NCBI RefSeq assembly: GCF_958979055.1 | Contig: NC_084897.1 | Coordinates: 26,996,628 to 27,060,627, forward strand | Direction: 5' to 3' | Source of the DNA: Alnus glutinosa | Taxonomy: Eukaryota; Streptophyta; Magnoliopsida; Fagales; Betulaceae | Length of the DNA: 64,000 bases | Shown: positions 34,301-45,061 of the stretch, piece after piece | How the letters are laid out: each line of letters begins with the position of its first letter | How positions within the stretch are numbered: the stretch's first letter is position 1 | Made by a program: the position numbers and the translations under genes | Notes under the pieces: model-generated | Databases searched by the model: none | What the model was told of the DNA's origin: nothing | Seen by the model: only the letters and a program-made list of their open reading frames with translations

Positions 34301-37115
34301 CTCATATTTGTCTCAATATTGAATGCTGAGAAGTTTTGTTGGTAAAGCCAGCATTAAAAATGCATTGCTTTTGCTTTTCTGTATTGCAGTTTGTGATGTT
34401 CTATGCCTGCGCTCTAGATCCTGAAAACTGTGGTGTGAGATTTGCCATGTTACTTGCAGATATTTTTGTCCGCGAAGACTACCCGTTGCCTTTCAGGTAA
34501 TGTGACCATGCTTTGATTAAAGAAAACAAAAGTGTTTATTGGTCTGTAACCTCTTGTCTTGGGAATGGAAACATTCATTTGTTGTGTTGATTGTTAGGGT
34601 TTTGTGTCTTTAAAACACTTGAAGTTAATCCGTACTTTACTTCTTGAAATGTTTCTTTTCTGCACTTATAAATTCAATATTTTATACTTATTTTTGGTTC
34701 TGTGTTTTCTATCATGCATTTGTATGGGTACAGCTCTAGCACTTTGTCAAGGAATGCTTCCACAGATTGTTTGAAGCAGCTGTTATGGTTATTATTTTGA
34801 AAATTTGATATTATGTCAGTCTTGCCTACTGTTTGGTATGAGCTTGCCAGACATGTCAGAAAAATTATGTGCAGTTTAAGTTATCATGTTTTATATTCCT
34901 GATTTTCTATCTCTCACCAGTATCAAATGAGACATTTTCTTTGGGTAATTATCTTGGGGTGATTAACCACCTGGTTTGAAATCATTCTCTCTTTGTACCG
35001 CTGACATGGATGCAATTCTCATTTGCCTTCCTAATTAAATTCTCATTCGTCTTTTATTTGTAAAAAAAGGAAAAAAGTTCTCACAACTTCCATTCCCATG
35101 CATTTAGCTTTCTCGTTCTTGTCTGATTTATGGTCAAACATTAGTTCTTTGAAAGTTCTGCGGTATAGTTTTACTTGTTATATGAGCATGATCTATGTTG
35201 CTGATTTTTTCTGGTTCTATGCAGGATGAGTGCTGTTGCTTATCTTGCTAGTTATTTGTCTCGTGCAAATTTTCTGTCAGCCCCTCTGGTTGCTGGCATG
35301 CTGAAAAGGTTGTGAAGCATAATATTACAATGTGATTCGTATTGCTGTTATAACAACTTCAAATTAATGTGATCTTGTGTTTATGAGTTCTCAGGCTGGT
35401 AGATTGGTCTTTGGAATATTGCAAAACGAAAGGTGCTGTAATGAATCCAGCATCCCATAGACTTTTCTACTCTGCATGCCAGGTATATGTTGCTTTGGCT
35501 ATTATTAGGACTAGAAGCTTAGATTTTTGCACCTCTAATCATTGATGATAGAGCCTTTGGAGAGAGTAAAGAGTTATGTTATCAAGCATATTTGCATCCT
35601 GAAAGAATGATATCTCCATTATTTATTAATTGGCCGTTATATTTTGTATCTTTTGGGAATTGAGAAAGTGACTGCATAATATGTAGTTGAAAACATTAAA
35701 TTTCCTGCACTGCTAATTCACAAATCCATTTTTTATTGTCATTTTATATATGTGTGGTAGATGAAAATGGGTTACGCAACACATTCTAAATTGTCAAAAT
35801 CGTTATTGGAGATGACCTGAGAATGTTGTAGTTTCTTTATGAATTGCATTGCATGATCCCTATGCTTTCATTGTTATATTAATATACTTACGTAATTTCC
35901 ATCCAATTCTGTACTGTTTTGGCTAAAATTAATGGTTATTTGTCTGTTTACAGGCGATCATGTATGTGCTCTGCTTCCGAATGAAATCAATGATGGATGT
36001 TGCTTGGTTCAAATCACATCTCTTAATAGAGCCAATCTTGAATCATAAATTGAGCCCGTTGAAGGTGAGGAGCTGTTTTGGGGCACAGCCAAAGACATAA
36101 AAAAGAGTACTCAGCATGTACATTTACAACATTGATGTGTGAAAGTTTTTGTTTCCTTTGACTGACATTGAGAAGAATTTGTATTTTTACTCTTGTTTAG
36201 TCCTTGTCCTTTAATCTATTCAATTTATTTTATTTTTCAATGGTACAGGATACTGTTCAAGCAATCCATACGTTATTAGAATGCATGTCTTATTTCGGGT
36301 TTTTTTTTTTTTTGGGACAGGTATGTCTGCCTTCCATTGTAGATGAGTTTTGCCGACAAGCAGAAGCAGCCTGTCTATTCACCTCATCTGAGGAATATAT
36401 TTTTAACTACTCGCTGGAGTCAGAACATTCAAGGGCTTTTGGTGGGATGGAAAGACTTGACATGTTCTTCCCATTTGACCCATGTTTGCTGAAAAAATGT
36501 GACAGGTATACATTCTTAGCTTTTGGATTGATTAATTTCAGAATGAAAGAACTTTTACTTTCGAATTCAGATGCTAAATAGGAAGCATGTTTAACTTTGT
36601 TTCCGTGACTCTCTGCATTCAATTCCCCCCACCCCCAATTTCTAGATTCTGATCACCTACGGTTGGAGGGTTTTTTTTTTTTTTTCTTTCAAGTGTCTAG
36701 CTTCCTAAATAGTCCCACATCAGAAGATAATGAGGTTGTATAAAACGATCACCTCCACATTCAGTAATAAAATTATTCTGCAGATAGAAAGGAGATTTTT
36801 TTTTTTGGTGAGAAATTTGTAATTTATGTGTTTTTTTGAATGGTCTGCTGACATTGCTTCATTTCTCCATTAATCTGAAGATACATCCGGCCACACTTCG
36901 TGTATTGGTCAATGGTCAGACCTCCATACGATGATGATGATGACGACGAAGGTAGTATTGATGAAGATGTTGCTGAGCAAGAGCTGGATCTGGATGTGAG
37001 CAAAATGTCCATAACACCCAGGAATTCGATGGCTTATTGGATTCAGGATGGATTAGAGGAGGCAAGAGGGATGCCTGCAAGAATCAGACCCTCGACAAGT
37101 CCAGAGTCTTTGTGA
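31306..37115 (+). CDS. RRN3: RNA polymerase I-specific transcription initiation factor RRN3 (TIF-IA)
   Basis: Fifteen exons join in frame: 31306-31425, 31659-31742, 31860-31931, 32041-32112, 32231-32464, 33384-33494, 33581-33694, 33974-34096, 34191-34259, 34390-34496, 35225-35308, 35395-35482, 35954-36064, 36321-36505 and 36881-37115. The protein is 602 residues. RRN3 bridges RNA polymerase I and the promoter-bound core factor at rRNA genes in the nucleolus. Its HEAT-like helical repeats are recognisable in AYKSKFAQFVMFYACALDPENCGVRFAMLLADIFV and RMSAVAYLASYLSRANFLS. The conserved C-terminal blocks FFPFDPCLLKKCDRYIRPHFVYWSMV follow, then an acidic stretch of six Asp. The exon 14 acceptor follows a 14-base T run and GGGACAG; the upstream ORF through the intron is read-through. 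Intron 5 carries a TRIM-like solo LTR, and intron 3 a 22-bp tandem repeat at about 31940-31982. The start MGAEELVNG is the first in-frame ATG of this exon that needs no upstream exon; an upstream coding exon cannot be excluded. Confidence 0.92.
32583..32798 (+). mobile_element. TRIM-like solo LTR inside RRN3 intron 5
   Basis: A 216-bp segment begins TGTAACGGCCCAAGG and ends GGACCGGGGTGTTGTAACA. The TGTAAC...GTAACA ends resemble short plant TRIM LTRs. An internal TATA-like CTTATAAACC lies at about 32730. Unlike the 10.7-kb element it has no 5S rRNA segment, so it belongs to a different TRIM family. No exact TSD was found. Confidence 0.6.
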
Positions 37116-38629
37116 TATCAAACTTCCTTTGTAAGTCTCTTTGTGCTGGAAGTCGGAAAGACATGAACACGAAGTCTACCTTGTGCCAGAAAGAAGAGCA
37201 GGCCGCCAAAGGTGTGCTGCACTGACAGGAAGAAAGAGTTTTGCCCTTACAATTTTGGACCTGTAATTGTGACTTATGGAACTCTTTTTTTTTCTTTTTT
37301 TCTTTTTTGTAATTTTTTCAACCACAGCATTGTAAAATTTAAATGAAGATGTGCATGTTCCATAGTGACGTTTTTTTCGGATGAATATCTTTTGTGCCTG
37401 TTTTGGTTGTAACTAAAAGAACACTTGATAGAGGGGTAACTTCATTTCATTGAAGCAGCGGACCTCCATCCTCTACAATTTTAGCATATATGATGAGATT
37501 TCCTCTATGGACAGCACCTGTCACGTCCTATATATTTTGAGGCAAGGCTACAGCTCCTCTCATTTTTTATATTTTGTCGCATCACCTTTCTTTAGTTTCG
37601 CCGGAAGCCAGCATTAGCCGGTGATGATTTAGTCTATTATGAGCCTATCGATTTCATAGAAGTAGAAATTATGGAAAATTTTCTCCAACTCCTACAGCAA
37701 CCCATACTAATTAGAACAGTTGCTAAAGACTGCAGATAATTCCTTAAAAATTATAGGGTAAACATGCCCTTTAAATTACTATCTAATTGTCAATGTGCTC
37801 CCAAATTATTAATTATGTCAATGCTCTCCTAAACTAACAAACAATGTCTATTATGTGGCAAGAGGCGTGGGACATTGAATATTCATTGGAGGGAAGGTTG
37901 CTAATGAAGAGGGGATATGTGACTGACAGTAGGAAAATTCATTGTAGAAGGCCACATCCGTCAGGTAAAAGTAAAAGAGGATTTTTCGTCTCCTTCCTCT
38001 ACTCTCATAATTCTTATTCTCATTTAATACTTTACGGATTTAAACATCACAGTTATCCCCACATGGCCACATTGGTACTTCCACACGAGAAAAATTGTTC
38101 TAACATATCTTATCAAAATTTGGAAGATGCATAAATCAAAGTTCACGAATACCTGACATATTAATAAACATGAAACTTTTAGCAAAATGTCTTTCTATTG
38201 GGATTTCAAAGGGATATAATTTTTTTTTATATAACAAGAAATAATAATAAAAAAGCTAAATAAGTAAATAATTAAATAGACAAAGAAAGCTGCGTAAAAT
38301 GAAAAAAATAAAAATAAAAAATCAACCTCTATAGCTAGATTTTTTAGATCCGTTTTGGAGCCATAACTCATAAGCATTCAATTTTATTTTTTTTTTTTTT
38401 TTTAAAAATTCTAGTACATAATTAGGTTCAATATCTTCCTTATCATCAGAGGATATCAATATATTATTTCATTATGTTTTTAATAGAATTTTTAATTTAT
38501 TGATCTATCAATAGAGTGGTTCAAAAATTAAATGAAACAAAAAAAAAAAAAAATCTACCTCAAATAATTAACTAAGTAATTAATTTGAAGCAAAGAAACA
38601 TAACAGAGTCGATTCTTTTCCACACAAAA

Positions 38630-38660
<31 letters not shown>

Positions 38661-38858
38661 CAGAGACAAAAGCAGCTAAGAGAAGAAGAATTTATTTTTT
38701 ATTTTTTGAAAAAAAAGAAAAGAAAGTAGTAGAAGAGGCTGAAATTCCACGGGATCCACTCGGTCCACAGTGGACTTCACGCCACATAAGGCCCATTGCA
38801 ACTAAAACCCTCGCAACGCCCTTTCATTACAACTAAACCCTTACACGGTTCACTTTCC

Positions 38859-38890
<32 letters not shown>

Positions 38891-39400
38891 GAAAAAAGCC
38901 CTTGTACGTGTGAAAGGTAAGCAGTTCTCTCTCTCTCTCTCTCTCTCTCTGTGTTCCGTGGTCGGCTCGCTCCGGTTGCTTCTCTCGTGTGAAAGGTAAG
39001 TAGTTATCAACAACACCTTTGTTCGCTTACAAAAAAAAAAACGCCACCTTTGTTTTGCGGTCACGTTTAGAGTTCACTGGCAATTCTCCGATGTTTCTAA
39101 TGTTTTGTTTTCAGTTTTTGTGTTTCTGTTGCCCGTGTTTCCCTTATAATTTTTTATTTTATTTTATGTGTACTGTTAATTTTCGAGTTATGGGGTGTTT
39201 AATTTTGCTTTATTGAAGCAAAAGTCTGTGTTTTTATGGAGCGAAGTCATGTGAGAATGAAATATAGTCACAAACTTATAAGTGAATTGGGATACCCAGA
39301 AGAACCGTAGAAGATTTCAAAGTTAAATTTCAATTTTGGTAAGCTTGCACATTAATTTTAGAACAGATTTCTAAATGTTTCCAAGTTCAACTAGTTAATT
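37116..39400. other. RRN3 3' UTR, intergenic DNA and probable WDR55 promoter/leader
   Basis: The RRN3 3' UTR occupies the first few hundred bases. AT-rich spacer follows, with homopolymers near 38386, 38540, 38630 and 38862-38889. The likely WDR55 promoter has a (CT)n tract at about 38930-38950. A plausible leader exon ends at GAAAG|GTAAG (38995/38996), with its acceptor at 40789-40791, which would make 38996-40791 a leader intron. No other gene is supported. Confidence 0.4.
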
Positions 39401-40330
39401 TCTGGGGACGTTTCACTGAGTAGAACCTGAGTGGAATGTGAGCTTTGTTAGAGAAGCGCATAATTAGAAAGTGGATGTCTTTGTTTCATTCTTCCAGTTG
39501 TTGCACTCAGCCATTATGAGTAGAAGTCGTGCAGATAGGCTTTGGTGGGTCTCTTTCAAAAGAGGCCTATTCAAGGTCAAGTCCTTCTTTAGCTCCTTGG
39601 CTTACTCTGAAGGTAGTCGCTTCCATTGGAAGAGTATGTGGCAGACTCAGGCTCCTTCGAAGACAGGTTTTTTTGCATGGTTGGCAGCACTAGGCAAGAT
39701 CCTTATAGTGGATAATCTTATGAAGAGGCATGTTATCATAATGAATAGATGCTACTTGGGCAAGATCCTTCGAAGACAGGTATTTTTGCATGGTTGGCGG
39801 CACTAGGCAAGATCCTTATAGTGGATAATCTTATGAAGAGGCATGTTATCATAATGAATAGATGCTACTTGGGCAAGAGAAATGGGGAATTAGTGGACGA
39901 CTCTCTTCTTCACTGTGATATGGCTTTCGCTCCGTGGAATTCTCTCTTTACTCGATTTGGTATGTCTTGGGTTATACCTAGAGGATTTATCGACTTGTTT
40001 GCCTGTTGGTGGAATTCTGGAAGGCCGAAGAGTGCTGAGATTTGGAAGATAGTGCCAATCTGCATTTTTTCGTGTGTTTGGAAGAAAAGAAATCTTAGGT
40101 GTTTCGAAGATTTTGAGAGTGCCATGGAGGATTTTTAAGTTTCGCTCTTTCATACTCTTTATCTTTGGATAGTGGCTTTTTTGTCTCCTCTAGCTTAGTT
40201 TTGTCGGTTTTCTTGTTCGTTTTTCTCTTCTTAGTTAGGTGATTCTTTTGTTATACTTCTGGTGTACTTAGGGGTGCTTTACGCTTTCAGTAAAACTAGA
40301 TTTACTTATCAAAAAAAAATTCTGGGGACG
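39400..40330 (+). mobile_element. 5'-truncated LINE insertion with 11-bp TSD (zf-RVT region)
   Basis: The direct repeat TTCTGGGGACG occurs at 39400-39410 and 40320-40330. The right copy follows a short A tail (40311-40319). The insert (39411-40319, about 910 bp) encodes the zinc-binding reverse-transcriptase C-terminal region of plant LINEs (zf-RVT): SRADRLWWVSFKRGLFKVKSFFSSLA...WKSMWQTQAPSKTGFFAWLAALGKI, later SLLHCDMAFAPWNSLF and CWWNSG. A 113-bp segment starting at 39654 is repeated from 39767 and shifts the frame. The copy is truncated and dead. It probably sits in the WDR55 leader intron. Confidence 0.88.
39654..39879. repeat. 113-bp tandem duplication inside the LINE
   Basis: CCTTCGAAGACAGG...GGGCAAGA is present twice with an offset of exactly 113 bases and only a few differences. 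Because 113 is not a multiple of three, the duplication breaks the reading frame. Confidence 0.92.
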
Positions 40331-40827
40331 ATTACATAGACGCGACTGGCAACCCTGGTAAGTTTATATAGGTCATGGGTACATATATATACACATTGTA
40401 CGGCAGTGAATTTACTTGAACAAAGAAAAAAAGAGGTAGGTGTGAAACTGTAGTTTTAGATCAGAAACTTCTAAAAGCTGTCAAAGACTAACCAAATGAG
40501 AGAGTTGGGTGATGTTTGAATGCTAGAGTTGGTTTTTTGTTTTTGTTTTTGTTTTTTTTTTTTTTTTTTTTTTTTTTGTTTTTTATAAATTTTTTTTTTT
40601 ATTTTTTATCATCCATCAAATAGTCAATGTGCTCACGAGTATCCCATGAACTGTCCCAATCAGGCCATCCATCTGTTTGTCACTTCTGTATTAAACTGTA
40701 GTAGTGTAAACTCGTATTTAATTTTGCTCCTTAAACTTCCTCTGCACGTTGGCTGAAGTGGCCGACCTCACCACATTTGCATTGAATTCAGGCATTGAAG
40801 TTATTGTGAGCGAAGGAAAAGGAGAAG

Positions 40828-43799
40828 ATGGAGATAAACTTGGGAAGACTTGCTTTCGACATTGATTTCCATCCTTCGAGAGAACTCGTAACTGCCGGGC
40901 TCATAAATGGGGACCTTCACCTCTACAATTACGCCACTTCTGCCTTACCACAGAGGCTGTTGGAAGTTCGTGCACACACTGAATCTTGCAGAGCTGTTAG
41001 ATTCATTGACGACGGACGTGGTAATATAACATATCCCCTTTTGCTTTCATATGTGTCTGTTTCTATGTATGGCCTAATGGAGTGAGTAATGAGAAACGGT
41101 CGGGGTGTGTGTGTGTGTGTTAGCAATTGCAACTTGTTCTCCAGACTGCTCAATTCTGGTCACCGATGTGGAGACTGGATCACCCATTGCTCGTCTTGAA
41201 GATGCCCACAGGTGGGTACTCTATTTATGTTGTATTATGTTATGTGCTATTCCTTTGGTCTTGCTAAGATCTATGCATGTGATGTTATATATTATGTGGC
41301 AGTGATGCAATCAATAGATTGATAAACTTGAGGGAGTCAACCATAGCCACAGGTGATGATGAAGGGTGTATCAAGGTGTGGGATACCAGGCAGCGTTCCT
41401 GCTGCAATTCTTTTGATGCCCATCACGATTACGTTTCTGATATCACTTTTGCTTCTGATGACTCCAAACTCTTGGCAACTAGGTACTTCTCTCGCTCAAT
41501 CACTCTCTCTCTTTTACTATCTTCTTTTTATTTTCAATGTCACTAGCATGTAAAACACTAAAACTCCAAACTAGAATTTTTCTCTTTTTTGTTGTCAAGT
41601 GGAGATGGGACTCTTTCTGTTTGCAATCTTCGAAGAAATAAAGTAAGCTCCATTACAATTACGCTCTTGCTCAATCTATTTGCAAATTGTTGAATACGCA
41701 CTGCTTAAATTACTTTGGATTAAACTTGTTCTTTCTTGATTTTACAGATCCAAGTTCAGTCTGAGTTCTCTGAAGATGAATTACTCTCCGTTGTTATCAT
41801 GAAGGTAGTTTTTTCTCCTGTCTTTCAACTGCTGCATTCTATTCAATTCTTATCCTGTTGGACGATGGTATTGTGATCCAGTGCTGCATGGTATGCGCCA
41901 AATTTAGTGTTAAATGTTAAGAAACTTGGTTAATTTACTCTTCTTTGTCTTGCTTTTATACCGGACATGTTTCTCAAGCTCTATAAATGTCTTCCACAAA
42001 AGTCATAGGGAACGCATGAATTGTCTTGATTATGGATGCAGTTAACCAGTAATTGTAAACAGCTCAAGAGGAATGATCTCTTCATTTTTTTCAAATTGAT
42101 CTTTGGCAAGAACAAATTATTAAATAAACATGGGTACTAAATTTCAATTGAAAAAGTGGTTCATTGGAATATAGACTCAACATATTAGGGTGGGGGGCAA
42201 ATCATATGATGGTTCGGATGATTCAAAAGAAAGAGATTGTTGATATGTTTGTCTTTTTTAATGGTGGACAGAATGGTCGGAAAGTCGTTTGCGGATCACA
42301 AACTGGAACTCTATTACTGTATACATGGGGGTGCTTCAGGGATTGCAGGTATATTACCTTGAATCTGACAAATGGATTAGTACCTCAACCTGTTAGATGA
42401 AAAAGCTCTGTCTCTCTCTCTCTCTCTCTCTCTTTCTCCCTCTCAACTATTCACTTTTTGGCTGGGTGACTCTGATTTTCAGTGATCGCTTTATTGGTCT
42501 CTCTCCAAACTCTATTGATGCATTGTTGAAGGTGAGTTAGGTGTCAACTATTTTAGCAACTCTCTTTTCAACTTATCGAGGATATTGCTTTATTAAAATG
42601 TTTTAAATTCACCGTGTTAGCTGGACGAACATAGAATCATCACTGGATCCGAGAATGGACTCATCAGGTGAGAAGTTGTGCCGTATAGGTCAAATTATCC
42701 CTGTTCCACCTGATTATAATAATTAATGTAATAGTTCAACTGTTTCATGCCTTTCCTAAAACTTTCATGTATTTTTCGTTTAGCCTGGTAGGCATATTAC
42801 CAAATAGAATCATTCAACCGATTGCAGAGCACTCAGAGTATCCTGTGGAGCGCCTTGGTAATATGCTTCTTTTTCCTATGAAATAGTTGAAGTAGTTAAT
42901 AGAGTTGTGATTTGTATTTTCTTTTACGACCCATCAATGGTAAGATGTATGTTGTACTCACAATTTTGTTGCACTGTATCTGCCACCTATAGAATTGTAA
43001 AGTTTTGTTGGTTGTTTGAGGCAAACTGGTGAATAGTTTTTACCATTACATTTCATATTATTTTGTGTAAGTTGTAAATTATGTCATTGGAATCCTCTCC
43101 TTAATCTTAGCTATTCTCATGTGGAGCTAATGACCTTTGATCACTATTGAAAGTTATTTAACCTGTGATTTTGCTTGGTCTTGTAGCTGTTTCACACGAT
43201 AAGAAGTTTCTTGGCAGTATAGCACATGATCAGATGTTGAAGGTGTGGATCTCTCTCTCTCTCTCTCTGTGTGTGTGTAAGACCTGCAGAGAATTTGGTA
43301 AACATAATGATCGGTTGACTCTTCATATGGTTGTATGCATTACGTGTGTGGGTATGAAGATGACAAGAAAAGGGGTTAAGTTCATTGGATATTACTTAAT
43401 TGGAAATTCATAGAGGGCAGCAGTTTCTTGAAGTATTTCAAACTAAAAAAAAGGGCTGTATGTTGAGATTATATGAGTGCACTGGTCAAATGGGTTCAGA
43501 TTGGTCCTAATGATTCAATGTGTTATGTACGTTGCAGTTGTTTTTGTACTATCATAGATGACAAAAAGTTTGTCAAAGTAATCTTAATTTTATTGCAAAC
43601 TAGTAGTTTTAACATGTATGAATATATATATTTGAAAGATGTTGCCGTACGTTCATTGTATTATAAGCATCATATCGACTCCCTACATTTTTGTGTCATG
43701 CAGCTGTGGGATTTGAATGATATATTGCAAGGTTCTGGAAAAACTATAACAAGTCAGGCTGTCATGGCAGACGGTGATAGTGATGAGATAGAAATGTAG
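40828..43799 (+). CDS. WDR55: WD40-repeat protein, WDR55-like
   Basis: Eleven exons join in frame: 40828-41020, 41124-41211, 41303-41482, 41600-41642, 41748-41804, 42272-42348, 42483-42531, 42621-42667, 42784-42857, 43187-43242 and 43704-43799. They encode 319 residues. The start MEINLGRLAFDIDFHPSRELVTAGLINGDLHLY and blocks such as CIKVWDTRQRSC, SGDGTLSVCNL, QSEFSEDELLSVVIMKNGRKVVCG and ISLVGILPNRIIQPI are characteristic of plant WDR55, a WD40 protein that binds DDB1 and acts in reproductive development; animal WDR55 acts in rRNA processing. Here the frame stops at TAG (43797-43799), right after an acidic DGDSDEIEM stretch, where relatives continue into a Lys-rich tail. An exon-like TKRKGASNGNDFSSSSSYFSGL is present at 44681-44751 (see that entry). 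The gene lies downstream of a LINE in its probable leader intron. Confidence 0.9.
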
Positions 43800-45061
43800 T
43801 CCTCCAAATAATAATAAAGGTATACCTGGTCTCTTGCAGAATTTCATGTGATCAAATATATCTAACATCCTTCATCTATTGAATGATTGGGCGATAAGCA
43901 ATATTACTGGATGAGTGGCCTTACATATCTTGCATCAATGATTCTTACATACTTCATTAGAAATTTACTTTAATCAGATTTGTTTTCAACCAATTCATTT
44001 AAAGATTATTCAAAAACATTTCGCCTCAAGGATTTGATAAAATAAGATCTTCCGGAAAAATCATGTTCTAGTCACTATTTAGGGGTGCGGGGGCTGGGGC
44101 TGGGGCTGCAGCTTAAAGCTTTGTACACTTTTGTATCCATGGTTGTATTTAAAGCTCAATGAATCCCCAGACAATGTGTAACATGTGTTGGTTTTTCTGG
44201 CCACTGGTTAAATCAGTCAAGCTGGCTCAGGTGTTCTTACATTTAGATATGGTTGCTTGGGTTACCGAGTGCATATGCGTTTGTGACAGATTTAGAAGCA
44301 AACAAGAAGTACGGTCATTCACTAGGAGTTAGGATTTGATTGTGCGATAGAAATTGTAAGCCACACATGCTTTATAATTTCTAATTCAGGTTGTGGTGTT
44401 TTTCATGCATCTGAACAGCTCTTGACTTTTTGCTAGTGCATGTTTGGATAATGAACATTCTAGTTGAACCTGATAAATGACCAAGTTTATCATCATTTCC
44501 TCATATGACCATATTCTGGCTTGTCTTTTCAAATGCTATAGATAAATAACTATGGGCCATTTTATCCCTTTTTGATCCTTTTCACATTAACTATTTGAAC
44601 GAATATCATGGATCAACCATTTATTAATGGGATCAGAGGGCTTCTACATGTGTATTTGATTTAATGTTTCAATCTTTTAGGTACCAAGAGAAAAGGTGCA
44701 AGTAATGGAAATGATTTTAGCAGTTCAAGCAGTTATTTCTCGGGTTTGTAGGTGGATGGTGCCATAGACCTTTTTCTTATTCATTTCAAGTCCAATATAA
44801 GATTTTTCACTGAAAGATTTCTTACAGAATCCCATTGTGGCCTTCATTTCGTATCTTGATGGCTGAGCAGTGTTTACTATGCCAGTTATGAAGTTTTTAA
44901 TTTTGTTTTAAGTTTGTATGTGGGAGGTGTATACTGTTTTCGGTTTTTTTTTTTTTTTTTTTTTTAAGAAGTTTTTCTGCTTTTTCCTCCCACATAATCA
45001 TCCTCCTCTGAGATTATAGACAGGCAGAAATTGTTTTGAGAGAATACCATATTATTTAAAA
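43800..45061. other. WDR55 3' region and intergenic DNA
   Basis: The region contains the displaced last exon at 44681-44751 and probable 3' UTR. No other gene is supported. A T homopolymer lies at about 44946-44965. Confidence 0.4.
44681..44751 (+). CDS. Displaced or skipped last exon of WDR55
   Basis: After a good acceptor (CAATCTTTTAG) the sequence reads, in phase 1, TKRKGASNGNDFSSSSSYFSGL and a TAG stop (44749-44751). This resembles the basic KGTKRK...NNFFADL tail of plant WDR55. The expected donor AATAAAG|GTATAC (about 43819/43820) lies beyond a stop codon in the present frame. A donor within exon 11, GCAGACG|GTGATA (about 43770), would join this exon in frame as ...AVMADG-TKRKGASNG. So the tail may be reached only by that alternative splice, or it may be lost. 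Confidence 0.55.
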
